NCBI GenBank assembly: GCA_002404095.1
Contig: DHJA01000295.1
Coordinates: 1 to 6,450, forward strand
From: Planctomycetaceae bacterium UBA4732
GTDB lineage: Bacteria; Planctomycetota; Planctomycetia; Gemmatales; Gemmataceae
Direction of reading: 5' to 3'
Length of the DNA stretch: 6,450 nucleotides
In this document: piece by piece, positions 1-5,252 of the stretch
Layout of the letters: every line of letters begins with the position of its first letter
How positions within the stretch are numbered: position 1 is the stretch's first letter
The notes under the pieces: model-generated
The model's input: only the letters and a program-made list of their open reading frames with translations
Told to the model about the DNA's origin: nothing
Databases searched by the model: none
Made by a program: the position numbers and the translations under genes

Positions 1-59
1 CCTTAAGTTGATCGCTATGGGGGTCTCCCCGCCCTATTTCGTTTGGCGTGCCACGGTCG

Positions 60-662
60 CTAGCCTGTTCGTCGTCGCCGTCTCCAGTATACGCCCGCCG
101 GCACGGCCATTGCGGCCAGGAAGATCGAAGACGGTTCCGGCAGCGTCTGCACCGCCACGACCGCGTGGGCGCCGATGCTGCCGACGTTCGTGGAACCCGG
201 CGGCCCCGGCGGCGCGTAGGCGTCAATCGTCACCGTGTAAAGGTGCTGGCCCAGCGTTAGCGATTGGGTGTTCTGTCCCGTGAAGAAAATACTGACGTTG
301 GAACTTTGCGAAGAAACCTGCCCGTTGAATTCGCCGGTAAAGGCGAGGCTGCCAGCGACGTTGGAATCGCCGTCCGTGACTGTAAGAGTTAGAGTATAGG
401 GTTTATCGGTGAAATTCGCGGGGGCCGCGTCCGGGGCGTCGCTGAATACGCTCAGGTTGGCGGCCACCACGTCTGTGTTGCCGCCCGCCCCCACCTCGCT
501 CTCGCTCGTGAGAGCGACGTAGCTCGTGGTCGAACCGTCGGCGTAGACCTGATCGGGGCTGCGCGACCAGCTGTACGACCATTGGATGTGGTCGGCCCGC
601 GCCGCATTGGCGCTCAGGCAAAAGAGGGCTATCCCAAAAAGGACGGCCGGCTTATATCGCAT
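60..662 (-). CDS. PEP-CTERM exported protein, function unknown (200 aa)
   Basis: A small exported protein of unknown function with a C-terminal sorting anchor. Residues 1-23 form a signal peptide: MRYK, a hydrophobic core (AVLFGIALFCLSANA), then a likely cut near ANA or ARA-D. The middle (24-172) is rich in Ser, Thr, Val and Gly, as in an extracellular beta fold, with HIQWSYSWSRSPDQ near its start and YAPPGPPGSTNVGSIGAHA at 149-166. I recall similar proteins in planctomycetes but cannot run a search. The tail is a standard PEP-CTERM signal: LPEPSS at 174-179, a hydrophobic segment (about 179-193), then RRRRR at 194-198. By family knowledge this targets proteins to an exosortase. I chose the ATG at 662 because AAAGGAG (677-671) lies 8 nt upstream and the signal peptide starts there. 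The frame is open up to 836, but the extra 58 residues are Arg-rich and would bury the signal peptide. No exosortase gene is in the window. Confidence 0.88.
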   Translation of the reverse strand: MRYKPAVLFGIALFCLSANAARADHIQWSYSWSRSPDQVYADGSTTSYVALTSESEVGAGGNTDVVAANLSVFSDAPDAAPANFTDKPYTLTLTVTDGDSNVAGSLAFTGEFNGQVSSQSSNVSIFFTGQNTQSLTLGQHLYTVTIDAYAPPGPPGSTNVGSIGAHAVVAVQTLPEPSSIFLAAMAVPAGVYWRRRRRTG

Positions 663-670
663 CCGTGAAG

Positions 671-677
671 CTCCTTT
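671..677 (-). promoter_or_regulatory. Ribosome binding site of the PEP-CTERM gene
   Basis: On the minus strand AAAGGAG lies 8 nt before the ATG at 662. It decides the start over the in-frame ATG at 836, which has no such site. Confidence 0.75.
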
Positions 678-724
678 CTCCTCTGTGAGGCTTTGACTCG
701 ATTGGCGCGGACGGCCCCTGCGAG

Positions 725-739
725 GGTCCGGTTCGGACC
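725..739 (-). promoter_or_regulatory. Small hairpin in the PEP-CTERM gene leader
   Basis: Six-base arms GGTCCG and CGGACC flank a 3-nt loop. The hairpin lies in the predicted 5' leader, about 60 nt before the start codon. No U-run follows it on the minus strand, so it does not look like a terminator. Its role is unknown. Confidence 0.35.
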
Positions 740-765
740 GCCTCTGTTGGTTGGCGATAGCGCAG

Positions 766-783
766 TCCCTCCTCAAGGAGGGA
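766..783 (-). promoter_or_regulatory. Perfect 8-bp inverted repeat in the PEP-CTERM gene leader
   Basis: The arms TCCCTCCT and AGGAGGGA are perfectly complementary with 2 nt between them. In RNA the inner pair or pairs would have to open to make a loop. It could be a protein-binding palindrome in DNA or a leader hairpin. The AGGAGG arm resembles a Shine-Dalgarno sequence, but no start codon with a long frame follows it. Confidence 0.35.
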
Positions 784-838
784 AGTCGGCCGGCCGCGTG
801 CGTTGCCGCGCTGCCGTTCCGTGTGCGACGGGGCATAG

Positions 839-866
839 CTTATGACGGACGGCCTTCGCCTGTCAA
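839..866 (-). promoter_or_regulatory. Predicted sigma70-type promoter of the PEP-CTERM gene
   Basis: On the minus strand a perfect TTGACA (866-861) is followed after 16 nt by CATAAG (844-839), which matches TATAAT at four of six positions. Transcription would start near 832, giving a leader of about 170 nt. A 7-bp inverted repeat (848-854 and 874-880, GACGGCC/GGCCGTC) brackets the -35 box and could be an operator. This is inferred from consensus match only. Confidence 0.45.
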
Positions 867-934
867 CCGCAACGGCCGTCGCCCCAAACCGCGACGCGGC
901 AATGACATCGGAAAAAGGATTCTGACAGTCCGAA

Positions 935-2464
935 TTAGTAAGAAAGCCAGCCGTTCGATTCCATCCAATTGTAGAGCCACGGATGGCGCCAAGGATTCCA
1001 ATCGGAATAACTGGCGGACAACACCGACAGCGCCAGCAGCACCAAGCAAAGGACGCGGCCCCAGCGGCGCCGGCCGAGCCAGTCCGCGGCCGGCAACATG
1101 GCGAACAGCCATAGGGGCGTCAGCCATAGAAGCCAACGCGGGCCGTTCGTCCAGCCGCCGTAGTTGGCGGTCCCGACCACGAAGGCATAGAAGACGAAGA
1201 CCACAAGGGAAACGGCGAGCGAACCAACCACCGTCACGTCCCAGCCGGCGCCAAGCGTCCGGCGTCTTGACAATCCGACCAGCGCCGCGACCATGCCGGC
1301 CGCTCCCAGAAGGTTCACCGGCGTCAGCGAGAACCAGCCGTGATGGCCGAACATCAGGTGAAAAGCGTACATGCCCCGGCTCTCGGTGTACTTGGCGAAC
1401 TCGATGCCTCGTCCGGAGCCGGGATGGATCGTGGCCCAGACGCTGCCGGGGTATTGATACCAGGGGGTGTCGATCTTCTCGTAAACAGGCAGCCATTGTC
1501 CGGTGGCCAGATGGTTAAGCAGAAAATACGCCGCGACCAGCAGCAGCACCGGCGGCAGGAACCAGAGGAGTGTCCGCTGGGGAGCGCGGATCAGCAGGAG
1601 CAGGCCGAGGGCGGCGACGAAGGCGGCGGCCGGCAACTCAAAATTGACGAGCAGGCCGGCGGCGACGCCGGCGGCGAGAAACCGTCCCGCGCCGCCCGCG
1701 CGAGGGACGCCGTCCGGCGCATCCAGGAAGACAAGCGGCAGCGCGGCGTACAGGGCAGCCAGGGCGGCGAAGGCGGCGGGGACGTGGTTGTTGAAGGTGA
1801 TTAGAAAGAGGGTAAGCAGCGTCCCAAAGGCCGCGGCGGCGACCACGAACAGCCGGCCCCAGTCGGTGGCGCCGTAGCGCTCCGCCAGCCGGGCAATCAT
1901 CCACAGATAGAAGATCAACGGCAGCACGTTGAAAGTCAGCAGGCCGACGCGGACGATCTCATTGGGGTGTTCGTTGATCGACCAGCCGAAGGCGTGTTTT
2001 ACAAGCCAGTACTCGCCCGCCATCAGCACCGTCAGCAGGGGCGGCTTGCTGGAGTAATACTCTCGAATTAGGGGTGAATTGCCGGGTGAAGCGGCCTTCT
2101 CTTCCGGATTCAAAACCTTGTCCACCGTCGTCCAGCCGTCCTCGAAAGCGATGCCGTAATCGCCGTAAAGATTTTCCGCCGTGACATGCTCCAGGTCGCG
2201 GCGGCCGATGACGAAGGTTCCCTCGTCCACTAGCGCGCGAACCGTGTCCCAGCGCGAACGGTCGTTGGAGCCGAAAGTCGGCATGGGACGCGGCTGTTTG
2301 TCGGGCCAGACTTGATAGCTGCCGTCGGCCTGACCGCCCGGCGGCACCGCCCGGCTAGGCTCGTAGAGCCGTTCGGCCGACAGGATGCGTCCCCCGGCGA
2401 CGGCCGCGGCAAGGGCGATCAACAGCCAATAAACCTGTTGGCGGAGAGATTTTGTCTGATCCAT
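935..2464 (-). CDS. GT39/ArnT-like GT-C family membrane glycosyltransferase (putative)
   Basis: A 509-aa multi-pass membrane protein with features of GT-C fold enzymes, which move a sugar from a polyprenyl-phosphate donor to an acceptor on the outer face of the membrane. One membrane segment (about 12-28) is followed by a large outer loop with SRWDTVRALVDEGTFVI (70-86); the Asp or Glu here sits where this superfamily keeps its first-loop acidic catalytic residue. SSKPPLL (138-144) matches the KPPL motif of GT39/ArnT relatives. Several hydrophobic segments follow (about 172-245, 262-318, 378-396, 410-432, 445-485), with GHHGWFSLTP (373-382) and GGWTNGPRWLLWLTP (436-450) between them. The ATG shares one base with the stop of the upstream glycosyltransferase gene (TAATG) and has no clear Shine-Dalgarno site, so translation is probably coupled. 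It is the last gene of the three-gene set. Donor sugar and acceptor are unknown; a catalytically different GT-C-like protein cannot be excluded. Confidence 0.72.
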   Translation of the reverse strand: MDQTKSLRQQVYWLLIALAAAVAGGRILSAERLYEPSRAVPPGGQADGSYQVWPDKQPRPMPTFGSNDRSRWDTVRALVDEGTFVIGRRDLEHVTAENLYGDYGIAFEDGWTTVDKVLNPEEKAASPGNSPLIREYYSSKPPLLTVLMAGEYWLVKHAFGWSINEHPNEIVRVGLLTFNVLPLIFYLWMIARLAERYGATDWGRLFVVAAAAFGTLLTLFLITFNNHVPAAFAALAALYAALPLVFLDAPDGVPRAGGAGRFLAAGVAAGLLVNFELPAAAFVAALGLLLLIRAPQRTLLWFLPPVLLLVAAYFLLNHLATGQWLPVYEKIDTPWYQYPGSVWATIHPGSGRGIEFAKYTESRGMYAFHLMFGHHGWFSLTPVNLLGAAGMVAALVGLSRRRTLGAGWDVTVVGSLAVSLVVFVFYAFVVGTANYGGWTNGPRWLLWLTPLWLFAMLPAADWLGRRRWGRVLCLVLLALSVLSASYSDWNPWRHPWLYNWMESNGWLSY

Positions 2465-3489
2465 TAGGAGTCCGCCAAACGAGAGAGCTTGTCGCCTTGG
2501 TTCGCATCGCCGCTCGGAGTGCGCTCCGCCACGCTGTATACATCGTCGTGGCGCCCTTGCGAGGCGATGACGAGCTCCGCGAGAAAGCCCATCGTCATCA
2601 TTTGCGCTCCCAAAAGTAGCGCGGCCAAGGAGTAAATGAGCATGGGCCGCTCGTGCAACGGCGGAAACAGGTCGTCGCGCCAGATGCGTATCACCCAGGT
2701 GACGCCGAGGTACGCCAAGCCGAGGCCGCCTATTAGGAAGGATACCAGGCCGACGCTGCCGAGGAGGTGCTGCGGCCGGCGACCGAATCCTGTTAAGAAT
2801 TTCACCGTTAAAAGATCAAGAAAGCCTTTGATAAAGCGTCGCACCCCATACTTGGAATAGCCGTAGCGGCGTGGGCGATGATTAATCTCGATCTCGCCGA
2901 CGCGGAAGCCGCGCGCCGCCGCCAGCACCGGGATAAAGCGGTGCAGTTCGCCGTACAAGCGCACCTCGCGGAAGATTTCAGCGCGGTAGCACTTCATGCC
3001 GCAGTTGTGGTCGTGCAGGCGCACGCCGGTCATAACGCCGGCCATCCAGTTAAAGACGCGACTGGGAATGACCTTGTGCCAGGGGTCGTGGCGCACGCGC
3101 TTCCAGCCGCTCACCACGTCGAGGCCGCGACCGACGGGCCGGCCGTCCACGGGAACGCCATCGGTCATCGCTTTGAGAAAGCGCGGGATCTCGTGGGGGT
3201 CGTCTTGCAAGTCGGCGTCGAGGGTGAGAAATATGTCGCCGTGGGCGGCGTCGAAGCCGGCGACAAGGGCCGCCGCCTTGCCGAAGTTGCGACGAAAACG
3301 GATGCCGTGGACATTGGGGTAAGTGCGGGCCAACTCGGCGATCACGTCCCATGAGCCGTCGCTGCTGCCGTCGTCCACGAAAACGACTTCCAGGTCGAGG
3401 TTCGCCTGCTTGGCCGTCTCCACGATCTCGGCATGGAGGAGAACCAGACTATCCCTCTCGTTAAACACGGGAATGACGGCGGAAATCAC
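2464..3489 (-). CDS. Family 2 glycosyltransferase, GtrB/DPM1-like, with two C-terminal membrane segments
   Basis: A 341-aa enzyme expected to move a sugar from a nucleotide donor to a polyprenyl phosphate at the cytoplasmic side of the membrane. The N-terminal GT-A domain shows MISAVIPVFNE (1-11), VDDGSSDGS (38-46) and FRRNFGKAAAL (65-75). The metal-binding motif is DADLQDDP (91-98). DVVSGWKRVRHDPWHK (124-139) and YGYSKYGVRRF (209-219) also fit this subfamily. Two hydrophobic segments follow (about 242-268 and 283-307), as in GtrB-like proteins. The start is GTG: GTGA overlaps the TGA of the upstream gene, and GGGAG lies just before it. About ten residues (VPVDGRPVGR, 112-121) appear to be extra just before DVVSGWK. 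The donor sugar is not evident. Confidence 0.9.
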   Translation of the reverse strand: MISAVIPVFNERDSLVLLHAEIVETAKQANLDLEVVFVDDGSSDGSWDVIAELARTYPNVHGIRFRRNFGKAAALVAGFDAAHGDIFLTLDADLQDDPHEIPRFLKAMTDGVPVDGRPVGRGLDVVSGWKRVRHDPWHKVIPSRVFNWMAGVMTGVRLHDHNCGMKCYRAEIFREVRLYGELHRFIPVLAAARGFRVGEIEINHRPRRYGYSKYGVRRFIKGFLDLLTVKFLTGFGRRPQHLLGSVGLVSFLIGGLGLAYLGVTWVIRIWRDDLFPPLHERPMLIYSLAALLLGAQMMTMGFLAELVIASQGRHDDVYSVAERTPSGDANQGDKLSRLADS

Positions 3490-4466
3490 ACCTCACTCCC
3501 TCTCTTTTTCACGGGCAGCCAGAACAAGACGCCCGCGGCGGCGAGTTCGGCGGCGGTCCACAGGACACGAAGCAGCAGCACGGCGACCACGGCGGGCGCC
3601 TCGCCGCCGAGGCGCGGAACGAGGAATTGTTGCAGGATCACTTCACGGACGCCGAGGCCGCCGGGCGTCTGGCCGACGAAGCCGGCGACGTAGGACAGGG
3701 CGGCGATGGCGGTGCAATCGAGACATTCGTAGACGGACCACGGCGCCGGCGACGCCTGGAGCGCCCGCGTCACCGCGAACAGACTGGCGCCGAGAAAGGC
3801 CCAGCCGCAGGCCGTCACCACCAGGCCAATCGGCAAGGCGACGGCGGGCAGACGCGGTAAGGGCTGTCCCGCGGTGAAGCGGCTAGAAAGCCGGCGCACC
3901 AACGGATTAAAGACGCCCGGCAGAACCGGCACGCCGGCCAGGACGAGCAGACCCAACGCTTTCCATACCATCGTCGGATCGCCGGCCGTCTTCCAGCCGA
4001 TGAGGACGGCGGCGACGAGGGCGCCGGCCGCCATCGTGGTCAGTGTTTCGTAGGCCGCCGTCAGCGCGGCCGTGCCGGGACGGACGCCGGCGGCGGCGGC
4101 CATCGTCATGCGCAACACGGTCGGTAGGCCCATGCCGGGCGTATATTTCCCCAAATGACTGATGTAATAGGCGCGAAGGCCGACGCCGACGGAAATAGGA
4201 GCGCCGGCGGCGCGCAGCAATCCGACCCAGAAGAGACCGGAAAACGCCATGCCAGACAGATAAAGTGCCATTGCCAGGACGAGATCGCCGGGCCGGGCGG
4301 CGCGGGTCTGATCCCAGAGGATTTGGGCCGGGGACCGCGACAGATCGGTCTTCCGCAACTCGTCGCTAGTTAGAATGCGCGCGAAGAACCAAGCCACTCC
4401 CGCCAGGACGACGAAAGTGAATAAGATTTTCAGCACCGGCATCCATCGGCGAAGTCGCGCCCACAT
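3486..4466 (-). CDS. LPG-synthase/UPF0104-type integral membrane protein (possible glycolipid flippase)
   Basis: A 326-aa membrane protein of the lysylphosphatidylglycerol synthase transmembrane family (UPF0104; the membrane part of MprF). Visible segments are about 12-30, 62-85, 133-156, 165-187, 207-233, 252-266 and 290-317. Two family signatures are present: HLGKYTPG (104-111) and TPGGLGVRE (267-275). There is no lysyl-transferase domain, so it is not an MprF enzyme. In MprF this domain translocates the lipid, and haloarchaeal AglD carries a related domain fused to a GT2 domain. A role in moving the lipid-linked product of the next gene is therefore a reasonable inference. I chose the ATG at 4466. 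It lies 7 nt after a TATAAT and has no Shine-Dalgarno site, which fits a leaderless transcript. An in-frame GTG at 4526 would add 20 Arg-rich residues encoded by the promoter repeat. Confidence 0.83.
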   Translation of the reverse strand: MWARLRRWMPVLKILFTFVVLAGVAWFFARILTSDELRKTDLSRSPAQILWDQTRAARPGDLVLAMALYLSGMAFSGLFWVGLLRAAGAPISVGVGLRAYYISHLGKYTPGMGLPTVLRMTMAAAAGVRPGTAALTAAYETLTTMAAGALVAAVLIGWKTAGDPTMVWKALGLLVLAGVPVLPGVFNPLVRRLSSRFTAGQPLPRLPAVALPIGLVVTACGWAFLGASLFAVTRALQASPAPWSVYECLDCTAIAALSYVAGFVGQTPGGLGVREVILQQFLVPRLGGEAPAVVAVLLLRVLWTAAELAAAGVLFWLPVKKRGSEV

Positions 4467-4470
4467 GAAA

Positions 4471-4504
4471 GCGATTATACGACCGCCGGCGCGAACCGTC
4501 CGGC
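4471..4504 (-). promoter_or_regulatory. Promoter-like 34-bp repeat, copy 1 (before the membrane-protein gene)
   Basis: On the minus strand this element contains GTCGTATAATCGC, with TATAAT at 4479-4474. The ATG at 4466 begins 7 nt after the hexamer, where transcription would be expected to start. Copy 2 at 5093-5126 is identical at 31 of 34 positions. No good -35 box is seen; the conserved upstream part is GGACGGTTCGC. This promoter would serve the three-gene membrane set separately from hicAB. Confidence 0.6.
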
Positions 4505-4531
4505 GGCGCGATATTTGAACCGCCACAGGAT

Positions 4532-4750
4532 TTAGGCGAATATCAGCCGTCCGCGCGGCTCCGGCACCGGGCGGCCTAACGCTTGCGCGGTTTCAATCCA
4601 CTCTCGAATAACGACCTCAATGCTCGCAACGGCCTCTTGGTACGTCGCGCCGTCAGCGGCACATCCGGGCAATTCTGGAGCCTCGGCTATGAAGGCCTGA
4701 TCGGCCTGACTCCAATAGATAATAATTTCGTAGCGAATGTTATCCTTCAT
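4532..4750 (-). CDS. hicB: HicB family antitoxin
   Basis: A 72-aa antitoxin that would bind and neutralise the HicA toxin encoded just upstream. It shows the HicB core: YEIIIYWSQADQAFIAEAPE (7-26), LPGCAADGATYQEAV (27-41), then the helix ASIEVVIREWIETAQALGR (42-60) and the tail PVPEPRGRLIFA. This is the partial RNase H-like fold of the family. It is short and has no C-terminal helix-turn-helix or ribbon-helix-helix domain, so repression of its own promoter by this protein alone is doubtful. The ATG at 4750 lies inside the end of hicA (11-nt overlap) and has GGAGGG 5 nt upstream. The frame stays open to 5008, but the extra residues are a shadow of hicA. Confidence 0.9.
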   Translation of the reverse strand: MKDNIRYEIIIYWSQADQAFIAEAPELPGCAADGATYQEAVASIEVVIREWIETAQALGRPVPEPRGRLIFA

Positions 4751-5045
4751 CTTCGCCCTCCGAAGTCGCTTGGCCTGCGTCATCCGCCGCTGGAGGTTCC
4801 CCAGCGAGGTTATAGGAGACAATAACTGTCCGCACTTGCTTGACTTGGTATGCTTTGGCCTTATCCCCTCGCGGTTGAAGGTTGAGTATCTCCGCCACAC
4901 CGTCGCGGCTGAAGATATGGTGGTCGCCGCGAATACGCCGGGCGAAACCCAAGTGCTGTAGCAAAGCGCAGAGATCACCAAAGCGTATGTTCGCATCCGC
5001 GTTTCCACGTAGGATGCGATCCAGTGTCTTCGTGATCTTACTCAC
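4740..5045 (-). CDS. hicA: HicA family toxin (putative mRNA interferase)
   Basis: A 101-aa HicA/YcfA-like toxin. Family members bind and cut mRNA through a small dsRNA-binding-like fold with one catalytic His. Here the order is FGDLCALLQHLGF (22-34), RRIRGDHHIFSRDGV (36-50; the His of the G-x-H motif is H42), EILNLQPRG (52-60) and YQVKQVRTVIVSYNL (66-80). Most HicA proteins have about 60-80 residues; this one has an extra acidic tail (82-101, ending SEGEDEG), whose codons also carry the hicB ribosome site. The start is the GTG at 5045: the frame then begins SKITKTLDRIL, as I recall for relatives, and no other ATG, GTG or TTG lies between it and the repeat. AGGA lies 12 nt upstream, a rather long spacing. 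A frame starting at 5129 would be translated from the promoter repeat and is unlikely. Gene order is toxin then antitoxin, as is usual for hicAB. Confidence 0.9.
   Translation of the reverse strand: MSKITKTLDRILRGNADANIRFGDLCALLQHLGFARRIRGDHHIFSRDGVAEILNLQPRGDKAKAYQVKQVRTVIVSYNLAGEPPAADDAGQATSEGEDEG
4756..4761 (-). promoter_or_regulatory. Ribosome binding site of hicB inside hicA
   Basis: GGAGGG on the minus strand lies 5 nt before the hicB ATG at 4750. It is the strongest Shine-Dalgarno site in this module; hicA has only a weak, distant one. This would favour antitoxin over toxin synthesis from one mRNA. Confidence 0.7.
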
Positions 5046-5088
5046 AACGTAGCCACTTCCTGCGTCCTCTTTCTTGACACGCCCCCAT
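5038..5088 (-). CDS. Possible 16-codon leaderless leader ORF overlapping the hicA start
   Basis: An ATG at 5088 lies 7 nt after the TACAAT of repeat copy 2, so it would be at or next to the 5' end of the mRNA. It opens the short frame MGACQERGRRKWLRCE and stops at TAA (5040-5038). This stop overlaps the hicA GTG (5045-5043), the two frames sharing 8 nt. A ribosome ending here would be placed to restart on hicA. The first 11 nt match the first 11 nt of the membrane-protein gene at 9 positions, so the ATG may simply have come with the duplicated promoter. The peptide has no recognised function. Confidence 0.35.
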   Translation of the reverse strand: MGACQERGRRKWLRCE

Positions 5089-5092
5089 TGAG

Positions 5093-5126
5093 GCGATTGT
5101 ACGACTGCCGGTGCGAACCGTCCGGC
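5093..5126 (-). promoter_or_regulatory. Promoter-like 34-bp repeat, copy 2 (before hicAB)
   Basis: The second copy of the element, same strand as copy 1 and 622 bp away. On the minus strand it reads GTCGTACAATCGC at its end, with TACAAT at 5101-5096. The three differences from copy 1 are all transitions. It would drive hicA and hicB, with transcription expected to start near 5088, leaving about 43 nt before the hicA GTG. Confidence 0.6.
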
Positions 5127-5137
5127 CAATGAGGATT

Positions 5138-5149
5138 GCGGCCGGCCGC
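5138..5149. repeat. Perfect 12-bp GC palindrome between divergent promoters
   Basis: GCGGCCGGCCGC is its own reverse complement. It lies between the predicted hicAB promoter (minus) and the -10 of the epimerase gene (plus), where a regulator could affect both. Such palindromes also arise easily in GC-rich DNA. Confidence 0.4.
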
Positions 5150-5161
5150 GCTGCCGTTGTG

Positions 5162-5167
5162 TACAAT
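5162..5167 (+). promoter_or_regulatory. Possible -10 box of the aldose epimerase gene
   Basis: TACAAT preceded by GTG resembles the -10 boxes of the two promoter repeats on the other strand. The best upstream match, TTGCGG at 5136-5141, is 20 nt away, which is too far for a normal -35. Transcription would start near 5175 and leave a leader of about 78 nt. This is a weak call. Confidence 0.35.
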
Positions 5168-5240
5168 GTCTCCCGGTGATCGCACTTATTCTCCGGCCTC
5201 AGCGGGAGGCTCACGGAAAACGCAAGCACGACCTATCGCC

Positions 5241-5245
5241 AGGAG
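5241..5245 (+). promoter_or_regulatory. Ribosome binding site of the aldose epimerase gene
   Basis: AGGAG lies 7 nt before the ATG at 5253. It selects this start over the open frame that runs back to 5136. Confidence 0.8.
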
Positions 5246-5252
5246 TTTCACC

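Noticed and set aside
19..30. GGGG/CCCC hairpin after the PEP-CTERM gene as a terminator
   Set aside because: The stem is only four pairs and no U-run follows it on the minus strand.
663..836. In-frame upstream extension of the PEP-CTERM protein to an ATG at 836
   Set aside because: It would place 58 Arg-rich residues before a clear signal peptide, and the ribosome site and promoter fit the ATG at 662.
663..934. Sigma54-type promoter for the PEP-CTERM gene
   Set aside because: Such promoters are known for some PEP-CTERM genes in other phyla, but no TGGCAC-N5-TTGCA-like match was found here on the minus strand.
840..1496. 218-aa minus-strand frame overlapping the GT-C gene
   Set aside because: It is an out-of-frame reading of the same strand, Arg- and Pro-rich, with no domain.
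2878..3354. 158-aa plus-strand frame opposite the GT2 gene
   Set aside because: It is antisense to conserved GT2 motifs, rich in Ala, Val and His as expected for a GC-rich shadow frame, and has no recognisable domain.
4467..4526. GTG start at 4526 for the UPF0104-type membrane protein
   Set aside because: The added 20 residues are encoded by the promoter repeat, and the same residues appear in a shadow frame at the second copy, where no membrane gene follows.
4751..5008. Long N-terminal extension of hicB
   Set aside because: It overlaps hicA in another frame, and the family core starts right after the ATG at 4750 with its strong ribosome site.
5074..5102. TTGACA on the plus strand as a -35 box for the epimerase
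   Set aside because: No acceptable -10 box lies 16-18 nt downstream, and it is inside the hicA leader on the other strand.
5046..5129. ATG at 5129 as the start of hicA
   Set aside because: It lies upstream of the predicted promoter of the gene, and relatives as I recall start at the SKITKTL-like sequence.
5136..5252. Upstream start of the epimerase at 5136
   Set aside because: The signal peptide and AGGAG fit the ATG at 5253; the extra residues look like translated leader and include the -10 box.
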